From Paraphaeosphaeria minitans (Eukaryota > Ascomycota > Dothideomycetes > Pleosporales > Didymosphaeriaceae): DNA of 64,000 bases. The notes under the pieces were generated by a model that saw only the letters and a program-made list of their open reading frames with translations, had not been told where the DNA came from and did not search any database. Of this stretch, positions 10,422 to 21,129 are shown piece by piece (position 1 is the stretch's first letter; the number at the start of each line of letters is the position of its first letter). The translations under genes and the position numbers were made by a program. The stretch lies in contig WJXW01000003.1 in assembly GCA_015832175.1 (NCBI GenBank), forward strand, positions 3,906,001 to 3,970,000. Direction: 5' to 3'.

Positions 10422-13400
10422 CATTGGGCCCGAGCCGTTCCGCTCCCGAGCGAGTCGAGTCTTTGGGATTGTGGCAGTACCATCAGGCCCGTTCTTCCGT
10501 GATACGCCAGAGGTCGTTCAGATCGACCGGTCATGAAATGACGGCCGTCCTCGAGGCTCCTTCCCGCGCTCAATACCGAGCCGGTACTAGGATGCTTCCC
10601 TCTCTGCCGTCATTGTCGTCATCCGCCGTCCGCTAGACGAAGGAACAGTCAGCAGGGAACGCGAAGGATCCTGCGCTTATGTACATGGACTACTCGCGAT
10701 TGATCTGCCTGCCGAGCTGTCTGCCCGTTGACTCTAACTTGAATCGCGCTTAATTGTCGCTTCCTAGATCTTCCTCGCCCACGGAGCCAAGTATCCTCAC
10801 CATCTCTCCTCACTTTGCATCTCATCATTCCATTTTCAATGGACATTGTCGTCTAATCCATCTGCTCGGATCTCGTCAAATAACCTACGCCGCAAAGCTA
10901 TCGGAAATGTTCCCTTGCCTCGATCCAGGGCCCTGGCAGCGAGTAAGTCTCCGTACCTGTCATGTTGGTCGTCCTGGGCCGATGACTGGTCGGCGCAGCG
11001 CTTGGCGTAAATCGATATTTCAAACGCCCCAGACTTACTGGGGCGGCTGAAGCTCTTGTGACCACGTTTCTAGGGCATGTTAAGATTAAGGACTACACGG
11101 CTTCTCGAACGCATCGAGACGGCAGGGCATTCGCCAGCTCGAAGAGAAAGCCCGTTGCCTCGGTTGAACCCAGTCGTCAACTTCTCGAAACTAGAATTTG
11201 CTTCACTTCAGCTTTTCATCATCATCAACTCTGCTTGGTGCAGCCAGCAAGATTTCGACCAGGTAAGCATCGACAGTGGGTGAACTGTGCCACTCCACCG
11301 CGGACGGTCGGCTGTCAAATGCAACTTTGCGAACAATCCAGTATTGCTTTGGTCAAAGGCGAGCAAACAAAGGTGAGGGGTGCGCTGCAGGATCGCGCCT
11401 GTCTCCGAAGCGCGTAGCATGTCCACCAGATCCGGTCCGCCATCGAACCGACGCTGCGGGGCCTCATACAAATCATGTCGGCTACAACGAGCTGACCGCT
11501 ATTTGTCTCCCCTGTAAATGCGCTAGGGTGAAATGCTTGAATTTGGCGCTCGACGCGGCTAAGCAGCTGCCACATGTGTATTTCAGCATAAGCGCGCATA
11601 AATCTTCCCTCGATCGGTGAAGGAAGTGCACCTTAGAAGAATGTGACTTGCTCTTGAAGGTGAGACCGATTTCCAGTGGCTTCCGCGGACTGTACCTGAC
11701 CTCTCTTAGGTTCGCGTACATTAGCCAGCACCTTCTCTCCCACGAGATGCTCGGTTCAACACCGCAAGTGCAAGAAATCTGACTGAGCCGGTGTTGATCA
11801 GTTCAGCTATGACGAGGTCTGACGCATCTGCGCTCTGCACTCAGACACCTAATTCTGTCGAGGCACATCCCATCGTCACCCCCGAAGACCGTGATGCTCA
11901 TTGCTGCCTATCTGGTAGCACAGGCTGCATACCGCGACGAACAGCTGTTACCACGCATACTTTGAGTGTTATAGCACATTCATTATTCTTCGCGGTGCAC
12001 ATTGCATATCACGCCCATATGCAGCTCAAGCATCCAACCCAATACTGCGCACAGCATCGATAGGATGACTGTGCCGCGAGGGCGTCGTCACGAAACAACA
12101 TCATGATTCACGATACTCACCATCAACGTCTAGACTTCGAGCTTACCGCACCAGGAAAGCTTGCCCGCCGCATCTTGGCTGCGATCAGACGCACTCTACA
12201 AGAAAAACCTGAATTCAAGACCAAGTAGGTCAGCAGCCGAATGCCGGAATCAAGGTCTCACGGGTCTTTTGGCCTGTTGTTTGCGACTGTGCCGCATCTC
12301 GGATGCGAATACGAGACAACGCATCCGGCGTGGCTGTGAGGCTGGCTGACCCCAGACATTTCCATCTGCGCCAATACACGCTACCGAACCATGGCTGGTG
12401 CTGGTGCCGCGGCTCTATGGAATGCTGCCTTTCGGACGAAGGCAGCTGCAGCATCGACATGCTCCCCGTGTCCCCCGTAACCCCCGTGTCCCCCGCCTCC
12501 CTTGCCACTGGATTGCGCTCGCTGCACGTTCGATCTTGTTTGGACATGTCTGCCTGTCGGGCATTGTCCGGATGGGGCTGTGTTGTGGGTTTCGTCGAGG
12601 TTGGCGCGGGGTTCGTACATCGAGATTGAGGTAGGTAATATGATGGCCGCACAGAAAATGTGCGCTTCGACCCAATCGCCGCCCTTGAGGCGCCGGAGGC
12701 ACTGCCACCAAAACCGTAGCCAATCAATCCGATGTCCTTTGTTCGCCTGCGGTAGATGTTCCTCTGGATTAGCGTAGGATCTGGTTTAGTCGGTTTTCAG
12801 TATGATCCTTCTCCGGCCGTGGTTTGTTCGAGGGCTCCAACCAGGCTGCTGGCAGCTGTACGAGCACCCTGGATGAGTGGATCCGTGGTTAACGCTTCTT
12901 CGTTGGGTAGGTATCAAGATATCATCCAAGCTTTATAACACCACCCCCAGATTCCTTTACCAACGTTTGCACCGGTCGCCAAAAGGCACGAAGAGTCTTA
13001 GTATGTGGGCGAACGTTATGACGGCGACACTTACGGTGACTACTAAGATGGCTGTTTCTACTCCTCTGCCAAGGTCGCTGTTTCTACTCCTCGATGAGAA
13101 ACTTCAAAGTCGTGCGGACGGCGCTTGCAGGCCGCAGTAAGTCGCATCTTCGTCGTGATGGCTTGGTTCCAACGGCAGCTCATCCCTTATCCCGTTGATC
13201 CTCATCGTCGTCAAGAAGTAATGAGCTACCGGCGCTGGTACATGGATTCTTTGGTCGCGAGTCATCGTGGACATCAGCCGGCTTCCTTTTTTCGACGACG
13301 TCCATGCGGAGTTGTCGGAGACGTTGCAAGCTATTTCTCTCACTTTGGGCGTTTTGCTCCTCGGGATGCCAAAGATGCTACATCAACGCTGTGTATGGCG

Positions 13401-13696
13401 CATTGGTTGGGGTTTCGCAGAGTGCAGAAGATGGTGGACATGGCGTCGTCTCAGAGCTGGGGGCATTCTAGATGGTGCCTACCCTAGGCAAAAGCGGTCG
13501 ACGGCGGTGCTCAAGACTTGGTGTTTCGTCTTCGGAGTGGAGTCCTCGCCGAAGGTGTCTGAAGCCCGGTAGGACTTGGAAATCGCTGATGCGCGGCGAT
13601 GCCTAGACTTCCATAGTTGCGCTCGCCTTGGTGGAGCGGTACGCACTAGCGTTCACCCGCCCAACGGCTTGGTCGAAGCTACCCCTTACTATCTAG

Positions 13697-13747
13697 GAGA
13701 AGAAGAAGAAAAAAAAAAAAAAAAGAAGAAGAAGAAGAAGAAGAGAG
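13697..13747 (+). repeat. GAA/A homopurine tract
   Basis: AGAAGAAGAA followed by an A-run and then GAAGAAGAAG; simple sequence with no coding meaning. Confidence 0.9.
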
Positions 13748-14047
13748 GAAAAAGGCCAGTAGCTGAAACAGTGACGCTCGAGACTCACATCCACGATAAT
13801 ACGTACCCCACGTGGACTCTGCGACTCTGAAACGTGTCATCTCGACCAAGATGAGCAAAACCAAAACGTGGAGTTTGTGCACCGAGAGGAACCGAGGTGT
13901 GGGACGGCTGTCGGGTAGGTAATCCCCCCGAAGGGGGGAAAAATAGCTCAATCTCATGCTCACCCGTGAATCTACGAGCTTTGAACGCTTTTGCTCTTTA
14001 CTGGTTGAGGGTTCTTCAGAGGTAGGTATCTTGCCGCTCCCCTTTTT

Positions 14048-14071
14048 ACCTACCTACCTATCTACCTATCT
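14048..14071 (+). repeat. CTAC/CTAT tetranucleotide run
   Basis: Six head-to-tail tetramers (CTAC with CTAT variants). Confidence 0.75.
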
Positions 14072-14951
14072 CCTTGGACGCAGCACGCTTTCCAGAATGC
14101 TTTCGGTCGGTGCTAAACGACCTAGTATTCTTACTTCTGGAACTCTTCGATCGAAATGAGGAGGGGGCTGGTGGATTTGCTTATCTGGAGCGTAATACGG
14201 CTCATGTTATTTTTCTTGCGGGTTTGGGGTCCTGCTTCACTGTGCGTGTGTGCGTGTGTGTGTATGCACGTACGGTGCGAAATGGAGTACCGTCAATTTT
14301 TAACAGCACATTGATGTATGTAACTAATTTTATTCTTGTCTGCGATGGCATTGCATCTCGCTGTATTTTTTTTCCCTTTTCTGTCGGACCAGCGCCATGT
14401 GCCAATACATCAAGGGAAGAACATTCAAAAGCCGAAAAAAGGAGAACAAGAAAAAAATTCAGATCTCTTTTGCCCATTTGCTCATCAGTCCTTCGGGCAC
14501 ATGTCCGATCTTTCCTCAGTACAGGTCGCAATACCTGGTACGTACGTACGTGCCAATTCACCGTACGTACGAAAGCACGCTCGGTTTACAGCGCTGGGTA
14601 AGATGGTTATACCCAAAGGAGCAGAACAAAGAGATGACTCAATGCTGTACCGGAGAAAGTGGTAGTCATGTGCGCCTGGATGAGAGAATAGAAGCCACCA
14701 CCACGATGATGCGTCCCTCATTATAACATCTAAGAGATAGAAATCTCATTGAGAACTACTAAAGATATCACGAAAGATCGAACTATTGAGAGGCATGGTT
14801 CCATCTTGAGAACTCATACAGTGCCGCAAAGATACAGCCATATTTCAGCGGATAATCCAAGTGTTTCCATCCCTGTTCCTGGTCGGACAGAACTCCTCTG
14901 AGCCGTCGCAATGATAGTCTGAAAGCTTCAGTACCAAGTTGGGCTCCTTTT

Positions 14952-15611
14952 CTATTCCAGCGAAGAGCCTGTTGCGTTCGTTTTCAGTTTCATCATGTCG
15001 AACAGGAACCGGGGCGGGTATTCTTCTTCCAGTCCCATGGTGTCCTCGTCACACCACTTATGATAGATGTCGACGAAGAACTTTTGCAGCGGCATTTTAT
15101 CACTCCTCCCACCGAAAGAGTAGAGAAGACGCACCAGGCCTGTCTGTGGGACGGAGCGGCTCTTTTTGAAGTGGGTGAATATAAACTGTAGCATTTCGAG
15201 CGACAGCCTTCGCAGCCCAGCGTTCCAAGCTAAGAGGTAGAGATGGACCGCCATGGCTAGAGCCAGTGGCTTCTTTCCGCCGATACTGTTCCAGTCTGAG
15301 GGAAAGTCCATTTGCTTGATGATCTCATCGCTAGGTACCTCGTGCTCGTATAACCAGTAGATGAAGCCTCGGAGGATGCAGGGCGACTCGTGCAGTTCTC
15401 TCCAGTCGTGCGGACAGCCATGGCAAGCTTTCAAGACGATATCTTCGTATCGGTCTTCGGACACAGTGACTTTGGATCTGATCCTGTGTCGAATCAATCG
15501 TGTCCAAGCTGGTCCGCCGCACCGCTCATCAAGCAAGGCTTCGTCGACAGAGTAGACGTTTCTTCCGATGTTGAAATAAACGAGCGACTGATCCAACGCA
15601 CTGCACTTCAT
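14952..15611 (-). CDS. BTB/POZ-like hypothetical protein (219 aa)
   Basis: A single open frame on the minus strand in an otherwise gene-poor region. The layout resembles the C-terminal half of fungal BTB/POZ proteins: a segment where a BTB fold has its acidic core (SKVTVSEDRYEDIV), the signature-like LRGFIYWLYEHEVPSDEI at residues ~85-103, then an all-helical part with LALAMAVHLYLLAWNAG and LEMLQFIFTHFKK, as in BACK-like tails. The usual N-terminal motif with DVHK is replaced by NVYSVDEALL. Such proteins are Cullin-3 adaptors in some cases, but many fungal ones are uncharacterised. It may be partial at the N-terminus. Moderate confidence that it is a gene, lower for the family. Confidence 0.55.
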   Translation of the reverse strand: MKCSALDQSLVYFNIGRNVYSVDEALLDERCGGPAWTRLIRHRIRSKVTVSEDRYEDIVLKACHGCPHDWRELHESPCILRGFIYWLYEHEVPSDEIIKQMDFPSDWNSIGGKKPLALAMAVHLYLLAWNAGLRRLSLEMLQFIFTHFKKSRSVPQTGLVRLLYSFGGRSDKMPLQKFFVDIYHKWCDEDTMGLEEEYPPRFLFDMMKLKTNATGSSLE

Positions 15612-17129
15612 TAGTTGGCATCCAGAGGCAGGATTTCATGGCTTACTAGACACCAAACTTGCGCTTCTTGCCAGCTGTGGCCGCCTTACTGGAATCTGGC
15701 GGCATGTTTGCTATACTAGGTCGCGATATACGTGCAGAGCAAGTGCAAGTTGTGTACGTGACGAGACCATGGCTGGCCGCGAATTTTCAGCTTTTATACC
15801 ATGGTGGCAGACGGTACGTGGGAGTGACTATGGCTCCGACCGGTGCATCGGCAGCCATTGTGGGCACCGTTGCTCAACAACCAAATCTCATTGAGTCACT
15901 AAATTTCCACGCACCGTGTCATGAAAGCATTAGTTTCCGCTGGTATGAGAGATGGGAGTGAACTTCATCGACGTTCTGACGTGCTAGAAAGTTTCCGACG
16001 TTGCAATAACTACCTCTTACGTATCTCTTAGAGGCGCGTTCACTAGGTATGGGAAGAGGGAATGAATGTGGATGCTCGATGATTAGGCGTGCTATTTCTT
16101 GGGTGGGTGGACGCTAGTGGGAGCCCGTGTATCGCTTGTCGCTCAACCGTGGCACATTTGCACAAAGGCTGATTGGGTGCGGTCTTTAGGATCGACTACA
16201 AACAAGCGCTAAGGGTTAAGGCGGTGGTGAATTGGAGGAAAGGCCAACCATTTCACATTCGCGCCCCCCCCTTTGCACCTGCATAATAAACTCCATTCGC
16301 AACGTGAGCTTTCAGACCAGAGCTAAACACCGTTTTAGCGATGTTCACGAACTATCAGACTTTGATAACAGAAATTTGGCGGAGCGAGGTGTCCGGGAGT
16401 GCTAAGATATGCCCCTCGTCCGTCTGGCGCATGAATACCAATCCTATATCTCACTCCAGATGCTCGAATAACGGGGCCGCCACGCCCTCCGGATCTTCCG
16501 CATGGTGGTAGACACTTTTAATCCCAAGCACGGGCAGCACTGCCACAGCAGGTCGAGTCCAGTCTACAGGTAGGTAGCAATAGGGTACCTTGGTAAGTAG
16601 AGCTCACTGTGAATAACGCCGCCGACCAGGTGACGCTCCAGAAAGAGGAATGACCCATAGCCTCGTCAGCAGCACTTGTGACCGCAGAAGCTGGCCACCG
16701 TAGCCCCGTTTCCTATCGTCCACGGCATGAGACCCTAAAGCGACCAGCGATGACTCCTGCACCTGACGTGTCCCGACTGTTCAAATCGATGTATGCAAAA
16801 GGACAATCAATCATCCTGCCGAATTCACCGCTCATGATGATATATCCACGGTTGGTGGGGTGCAGCCTGTGCCCGCGTTGGAGACTGCTGCGGTACCTAG
16901 ACTTACACGTGAGATGCATCTCTCGCGCCAACGGGAACCCTACGCCTGGGGGTGCTTCGGGGTCGGCGAGGACCTGCGTCTCCATGGTCTCTAATATTTT
17001 TCTACTTGTCCAAAAGACCCAGTATCGTCACGCAAGTACCTACACCGTTTAATAACGTTTCCCTGCCAACATTTAGGATCTAGAGGCTAGAATACTCTAC
17101 TGTTGTGCTCTGCGAGCGGATTAAGCGGT

Positions 17130-17870
17130 TCTAAGAAAGGAAAAGAAGAAAAAAAAAAGAAAAAAGAAAAAAAAAAAAACTTTAAAATAAATATAAGTAT
17201 TTATTTTTAATTTTTAATATTTTATTTTATTTTTATTTTTTATTTTTTAATCTTTAAATTTTAATTTTTATTTTTTAATTTTTAATTTTTAATTTTTAAT
17301 TTTTAATTTTTAATTTTTAATTTTTAATTTTTAAGTATTAGTTTTTAATTTTTTATTTTTAATTTTTAATTATTAGTTTTTAATTTTTATTTTTAATTTT
17401 TAATTATTAGTTTTTAATCTTTAATTTTTAATTATTAGTTTTTCATTTTTAATTTTTAATTATTAGTTTTTAATTTTTAATTTTTAATTTTTAGTTTCTA
17501 ATTTTTAATTTTTAATTTTTAATTTTTAATTATTAATTTTTAATTTTTAATTTTTAATTATTAATTTTTAATTTTTAATTTTTAATTATTAATTTTTAAT
17601 TTTTAATTTTTAATTATTAATTTTTAATTTTTAATTTTTAATTGTTAATTTTTAATTTTTAATTTTTAATTCTTTTTATAATTTTCTATATAAATAAAAA
17701 TATAGTTTTATATTTTTATCTCTAAAGCCCTTTTAAGAAAAAACTCTTATAAATCTTTACCTATTATAAGATATAAACCTATCTCTAACCTACCCTATAG
17801 ACACAGCAAAAGTTATAGTGATAATAATAATGCGACAATTCTATCTAATAAAACTACTAGTCTCGTAACC
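17130..17870. other. AT-rich isochore-like block, possibly RIP-affected
   Basis: Composition shifts abruptly to nearly pure A/T, in strong contrast to the GC-rich flanks. 17130-17210 is an A/G-poor purine run, 17210-17675 is the heptamer array, and 17676-17870 is unique AT-rich sequence with many TA dinucleotides (TATAAG, CTATAG) of the type left by repeat-induced point mutation. No coding frame survives. This may be a remnant of a transposon or a degenerated satellite. Confidence 0.7.
17190..17675 (+). repeat. AT satellite based on the heptamer TTTTTAA
   Basis: Dozens of head-to-tail TTTTTAA heptamers, interrupted at intervals by TTATTAA, TTATTAG or TTTTATT variants. In 17510-17660 the TTATTAA variant recurs about every fourth unit, giving a higher-order repeat of roughly 28 bp. 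Confidence 0.92.
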
Positions 17871-18144
17871 CTTCCCCCGAAAAAAGCCAGCAAAACTGGG
17901 CCTTAGAAGCGCTAAAAGTGCTCACAAGCTACTCTCTCATCAGCTCTAACGGCCAACGGTACCGTACCTACTCCTGTGGTGAGCAAGGTCTGACGAGGGG
18001 AATAGCTTACCTACCTGGTGAGGAAGCACGTCTCAGGTTCCGAGGGCACACGTATGTGATCGGTAGTCTAGCGTCTCTAGGGTGTCTGTGGGCGTCGGAG
18101 CAATCGTAATGGAGGTTGGAAGCTGGGGATGGCATCGATATCTT

Positions 18145-18186
18145 GATTTGGTTTGATTTGATTCGATTTGATTCGATTCGATTCGA
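18145..18186 (+). repeat. Pentanucleotide repeat (ATTTG/ATTCG)
   Basis: About eight units of ATTTG or ATTCG; the T/C alternation is again a transition. Confidence 0.85.
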
Positions 18187-18681
18187 CGAGGTCAGGAAGG
18201 GCAAGTGTGGAGATCGAAGAAGATGGTTGTACGAGGCGAGGCGAGTTGGCTCTCGGCGAGAGGAATCGCGGTAGACGGGGTACATCATATCATGCCCGTT
18301 TCGCCAACGGCTGCACGGATACTGCTTTGTTCGAGTATCTGATGGCGCGGTGATCTGAGTGATGCATTCGCGTCCCGTCGGCCGTCGTGATGCCATGGGG
18401 TAGCCTCCGGAACCGCGCGTGCCACGCAGCGTCAGCAAACAGAGGAGAAGAAAAAAGAATAAAGAAAAAAGCTCCAGCGCGCTGACGCGCTGAGCAGGCA
18501 ACGGCTACAACGCCCGTGTATAGGTAAATACTGAATGCAATTCAATTCGCTCATGTGCAGAGAAGTAGCCCGGTCCCAAAAGCACCCTAACACCCCACCT
18601 CCATGCAATTGTTCCCCCGCCCGCCCCCTCCCTGGCTCCGCGCTTTTCCCACCACCATCTCGTCTTCGTTGCGACCACCGT

Positions 18682-19334
18682 CTAGATGCCGATCCAGTTC
18701 ACGCTGACCACGACATCCATGCCCTTCCTCTCCGCGCCATCCCACTTGTAGCTCAGCGTTCCGTCCTTCTCGGTATTCCAGAACGCGCCGACAGCGCTGT
18801 GCATGCCGCGGCGGCCGGCGGCGCCACCGTCCGAGGGCGCGCCCGGGTGCTGGATGATGGTGCTGTGGGCGATGTACTTGTAGGCGGGTTGTGCGGGCTT
18901 GGAGCTGTCTTTGGACTCGAGGGTGGTCTTCTCGATGAGGGTTTTGAGGAGGTTGTTCTGTTTGGGGAAAAGGGTCAGCTTTGGTAGGGGGGGACGGTTG
19001 TTGGGGAAGGTGGAGAGTTCCGGAGAGGAAAAGGTTGGTTGAGAGTGGAGGCTTGGACAGAGGTGTCGCGTGAGGTCGGAGCGACTTGGGTGGGGAGGAG
19101 GAGGGGGGACGTACGATGATGGCCGTGTTCCAGTCCGCGACCTTCTCGTGCTCGTACGTCTCTGCCGATGCGAGTGCGGACTCAACAGTCTACAATCCAT
19201 TAGCATCTCTCTGCCCTCCTCGCCAGAAATGCATACCGTCCTGACGATCTCAGTGAGCTCGTCGGTAGGGAGGGGAGACTGTATCCGTCAGCTTCCATCC
19301 TTTGCCAACACTCTCTCAAAACACCTACAGCCAT
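18682..19334 (-). CDS. Dynein light chain, Tctex-1 type
   Basis: Four exons, all phase 0: 19334-19329 (only Met-Ala), 19278-19237, 19189-19115, 18957-18682; 132 aa. Introns are 50, 47 and 157 bp. The product begins MASPLPTDELTEIVRT and contains VADWNTAIINNLLKTL, the Tctex-1 core YKYIAHSTIIQHPG, MHSAVGAFWNTEKDG and the C-terminal strand VVVSVNWIGI, which match DYNLT1 proteins along the full domain. Tctex-1 light chains bind the dynein intermediate chain as dimers and link cargo to the motor. A GAPSDGGAAGRRG insertion sits where animal proteins have a shorter loop. The two-codon first exon is unusual but all splice signals are canonical. Confidence 0.9.
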
Positions 19335-19828
19335 TGTGGAGCGTGTGCAGCGCAACTTAAGGAGATCTAGCAATATATCGTGAGCCTCTGAACTGCGCGG
19401 GGTAGGATATGCGACGGATAGCAAAGCGCGTGTAGGTGTTTACTCTCTCCGTATTTGCCAACATAACAAAGAGTGCCGCCGAGACGGTTCGTCGCTAGCG
19501 CCTAAACAGCGGCCGTGCCCGGGCCGCCGAAAGGAAAAATAGCCATTGGGGAGGCCCGCATCACGTGGGCACAGTGATTGGACAGCGCGAGCAGGGGAGC
19601 GACGCTGCCGTCACAGGGAACGAGCTTGCGCAGGTCTCAAAGAGCTTGGGTTTGTCTCTTGTCTCTCTGCCCTGCGCAGTTCCTCTGTCCACCTGCCAAT
19701 CCTTTCGTCAACGTCAGTTGCTGTGCGAATTCTATCGCTGCCCAAGTTCCGCACACGCAGATAGTTGCGTGCGACTCCATATCGACCATCTCTCGAGCTT
19801 CCGCCAGCGGGGTTATACAGGCGTCGTC
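19335..19828. promoter_or_regulatory. Divergent promoter between Tctex-1 gene and VTC1
   Basis: A 494-bp interval between two start codons on opposite strands. It carries a CACGTGGG element (listed separately) roughly in the middle and pyrimidine-rich stretches toward VTC1. Confidence 0.65.
19562..19569 (+). promoter_or_regulatory. CACGTGGG E-box, Pho4-type candidate
   Basis: The octamer CACGTGGG lies about 260 bp upstream of the VTC1 start codon. CACGTG followed by GG is the high-affinity form of the site bound by the yeast phosphate regulator Pho4, and VTC genes belong to the PHO regulon in yeast. That this site is used here is inference. Confidence 0.5.
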
Positions 19829-20352
19829 ATGTCAACCCAACCTTTGCTCCAAACCGCCCCGGGTACGCATATTCCCCTTCCCAAGCAGCGTCCAGCATGT
19901 ATTGGACTCCTTCTCTGCCCTGTCCCTTGGCGAGAGGTCCAGTCACTCCCCCAGACACTGTCTTAGTGCACTATCAATCCGCAAACACTCACATGTGAAA
20001 CCCAGGCAAACGCATCGCCCTCCCCACCCGCGTCGAGCCCAAAGTCTTCTTCGCCAACGAGCGCACCTTTCTCAGCTGGCTCAACTTCACCGTCATCCTG
20101 GGCGGGCTCGCCGTCGGCCTGCTCAACTTCGGCGACAAGATCGGGCAGATCTCCGCGGGGCTGTTCACGCTGGTTGCCATGGCCGCGATGGCGTACGCCC
20201 TGGTGACTTTCCACTGGCGCGCAAAGAGCATACGGCAGCGGGGTCAGGGCGGGTTCGACGACAGGTTTGGCCCGACGGTGCTGACGATTGCGCTGTTCTG
20301 CGCGGTTGTGGTGAACTTTGTGTTGAGGGTTGTGAGTGAGAATAAGAGATAG
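19829..20352 (+). CDS. VTC1: Vacuolar transporter chaperone subunit 1 (polyphosphate polymerase complex)
   Basis: Two exons, 19829-19862 and 20006-20352, with a 143-bp intron (GTACGC..CCCAG); 126 aa, close to the yeast size (129 aa). The sequence opens [18 protein letters not shown], then [19 protein letters not shown], the VTC/DUF202 signature. Three membrane helices follow: about [32 protein letters not shown] and [19 protein letters not shown]1 is the small membrane subunit of the VTC complex that makes inorganic polyphosphate and passes it into the vacuole. The long alternative frame 19578-20339 crosses both exons and the intron out of phase and is not real. Confidence 0.93.
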
Positions 20353-21129
20353 GCGGAGTTGGACGGTCTTTAGATGGGATCGGAACAGATGAGGAGAAAG
20401 GGAAGGGAAGAGAAGAAAAGAGAAGAGTAAAATGGATAACTGCGGGTGTGGCATGGCAGTGGAAAGTGTGGAATGGGAAGGACGAGACCATCATATACGC
20501 ACATGGCTTTCTCTTTCGCTCATGATCTGGGACGCTGTAAAGGCAAAACAACACGCATCTGGGAGTGTGGAGCGTGGGAATCTGTACAGGGATGCTTACA
20601 CTGACATGGTCAAGTCCAGCCGCTTTATCTTTGGCGTTCGGTAGCTCACATCTCATTGCTATTCAAACTCTTGAACACAACAACATTTCGAAGCGGTCAC
20701 ACTACAAATCACAATGGAGGGGTCATTATATGCGGTACTGATTTCGTTGATTCGCGTGCGTATGTTCCGCAGCCGCTTCCTGCCCGCTACCAGACTGCAT
20801 GTCGCAGCCAAGTCGTACTCTAATTGTCGAGCAGACCTACATGTTCAAACCCCAAGATGCCCAACACATCATCCCAAACCTTACGCCAATATCCGTCCCA
20901 CTCTTTATTGAGTTCGCGACCCGCCTGCTCATGAACGCCAATGTTGAAGGCGCTCATATAGTACATCTCTCAAATGTCCCCTCCCCAATGCAGGTTGAAC
21001 AGGTTGAACTACTTTTTGGTATCATAAACACATTAGACACATTACACCCGGCCGCTTAGATGATAAGCGACTAGCAGAAAAAAGTCTGAGCCGTTGTTAA
21101 AGTGCTCAAGACTTTGATGAGAAAACCGC
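20353..21129. other. Intergenic between convergent VTC1 and MET6
   Basis: A 777-bp interval between two 3' ends. The first ~80 bp are purine-rich (AGAGAAGAAAAGAGAAGAG). No gene is seen. Confidence 0.5.

Larger units (their letters stand above)
15612..18681. other. Gene-poor 3.1-kb interval with AT-rich block
   Basis: No supported gene. 15612-17100 is ordinary-composition DNA with short unconvincing frames. 17130-17870 is almost entirely A+T and includes the satellite listed below. 17870-18681 returns to normal composition and ends at the 3' side of the dynein light chain gene. Confidence 0.5.

Noticed and set aside
12230..12727. 165-codon minus-strand frame starting MIGYGFGG
   Set aside because: No family match, Gln/Arg/Thr-rich downstream part, no splice-joinable neighbours; composition looks non-coding.
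17190..17675. Telomere or mitochondrial insert
   Set aside because: The AT satellite is not a TTAGGG-type repeat and no mitochondrial gene, tRNA or intron signature is present.
19578..20339. 253-codon frame on the + strand
   Set aside because: It reads across VTC1 exon 1, intron and exon 2 in the wrong frame; VTC1 explains the DNA.
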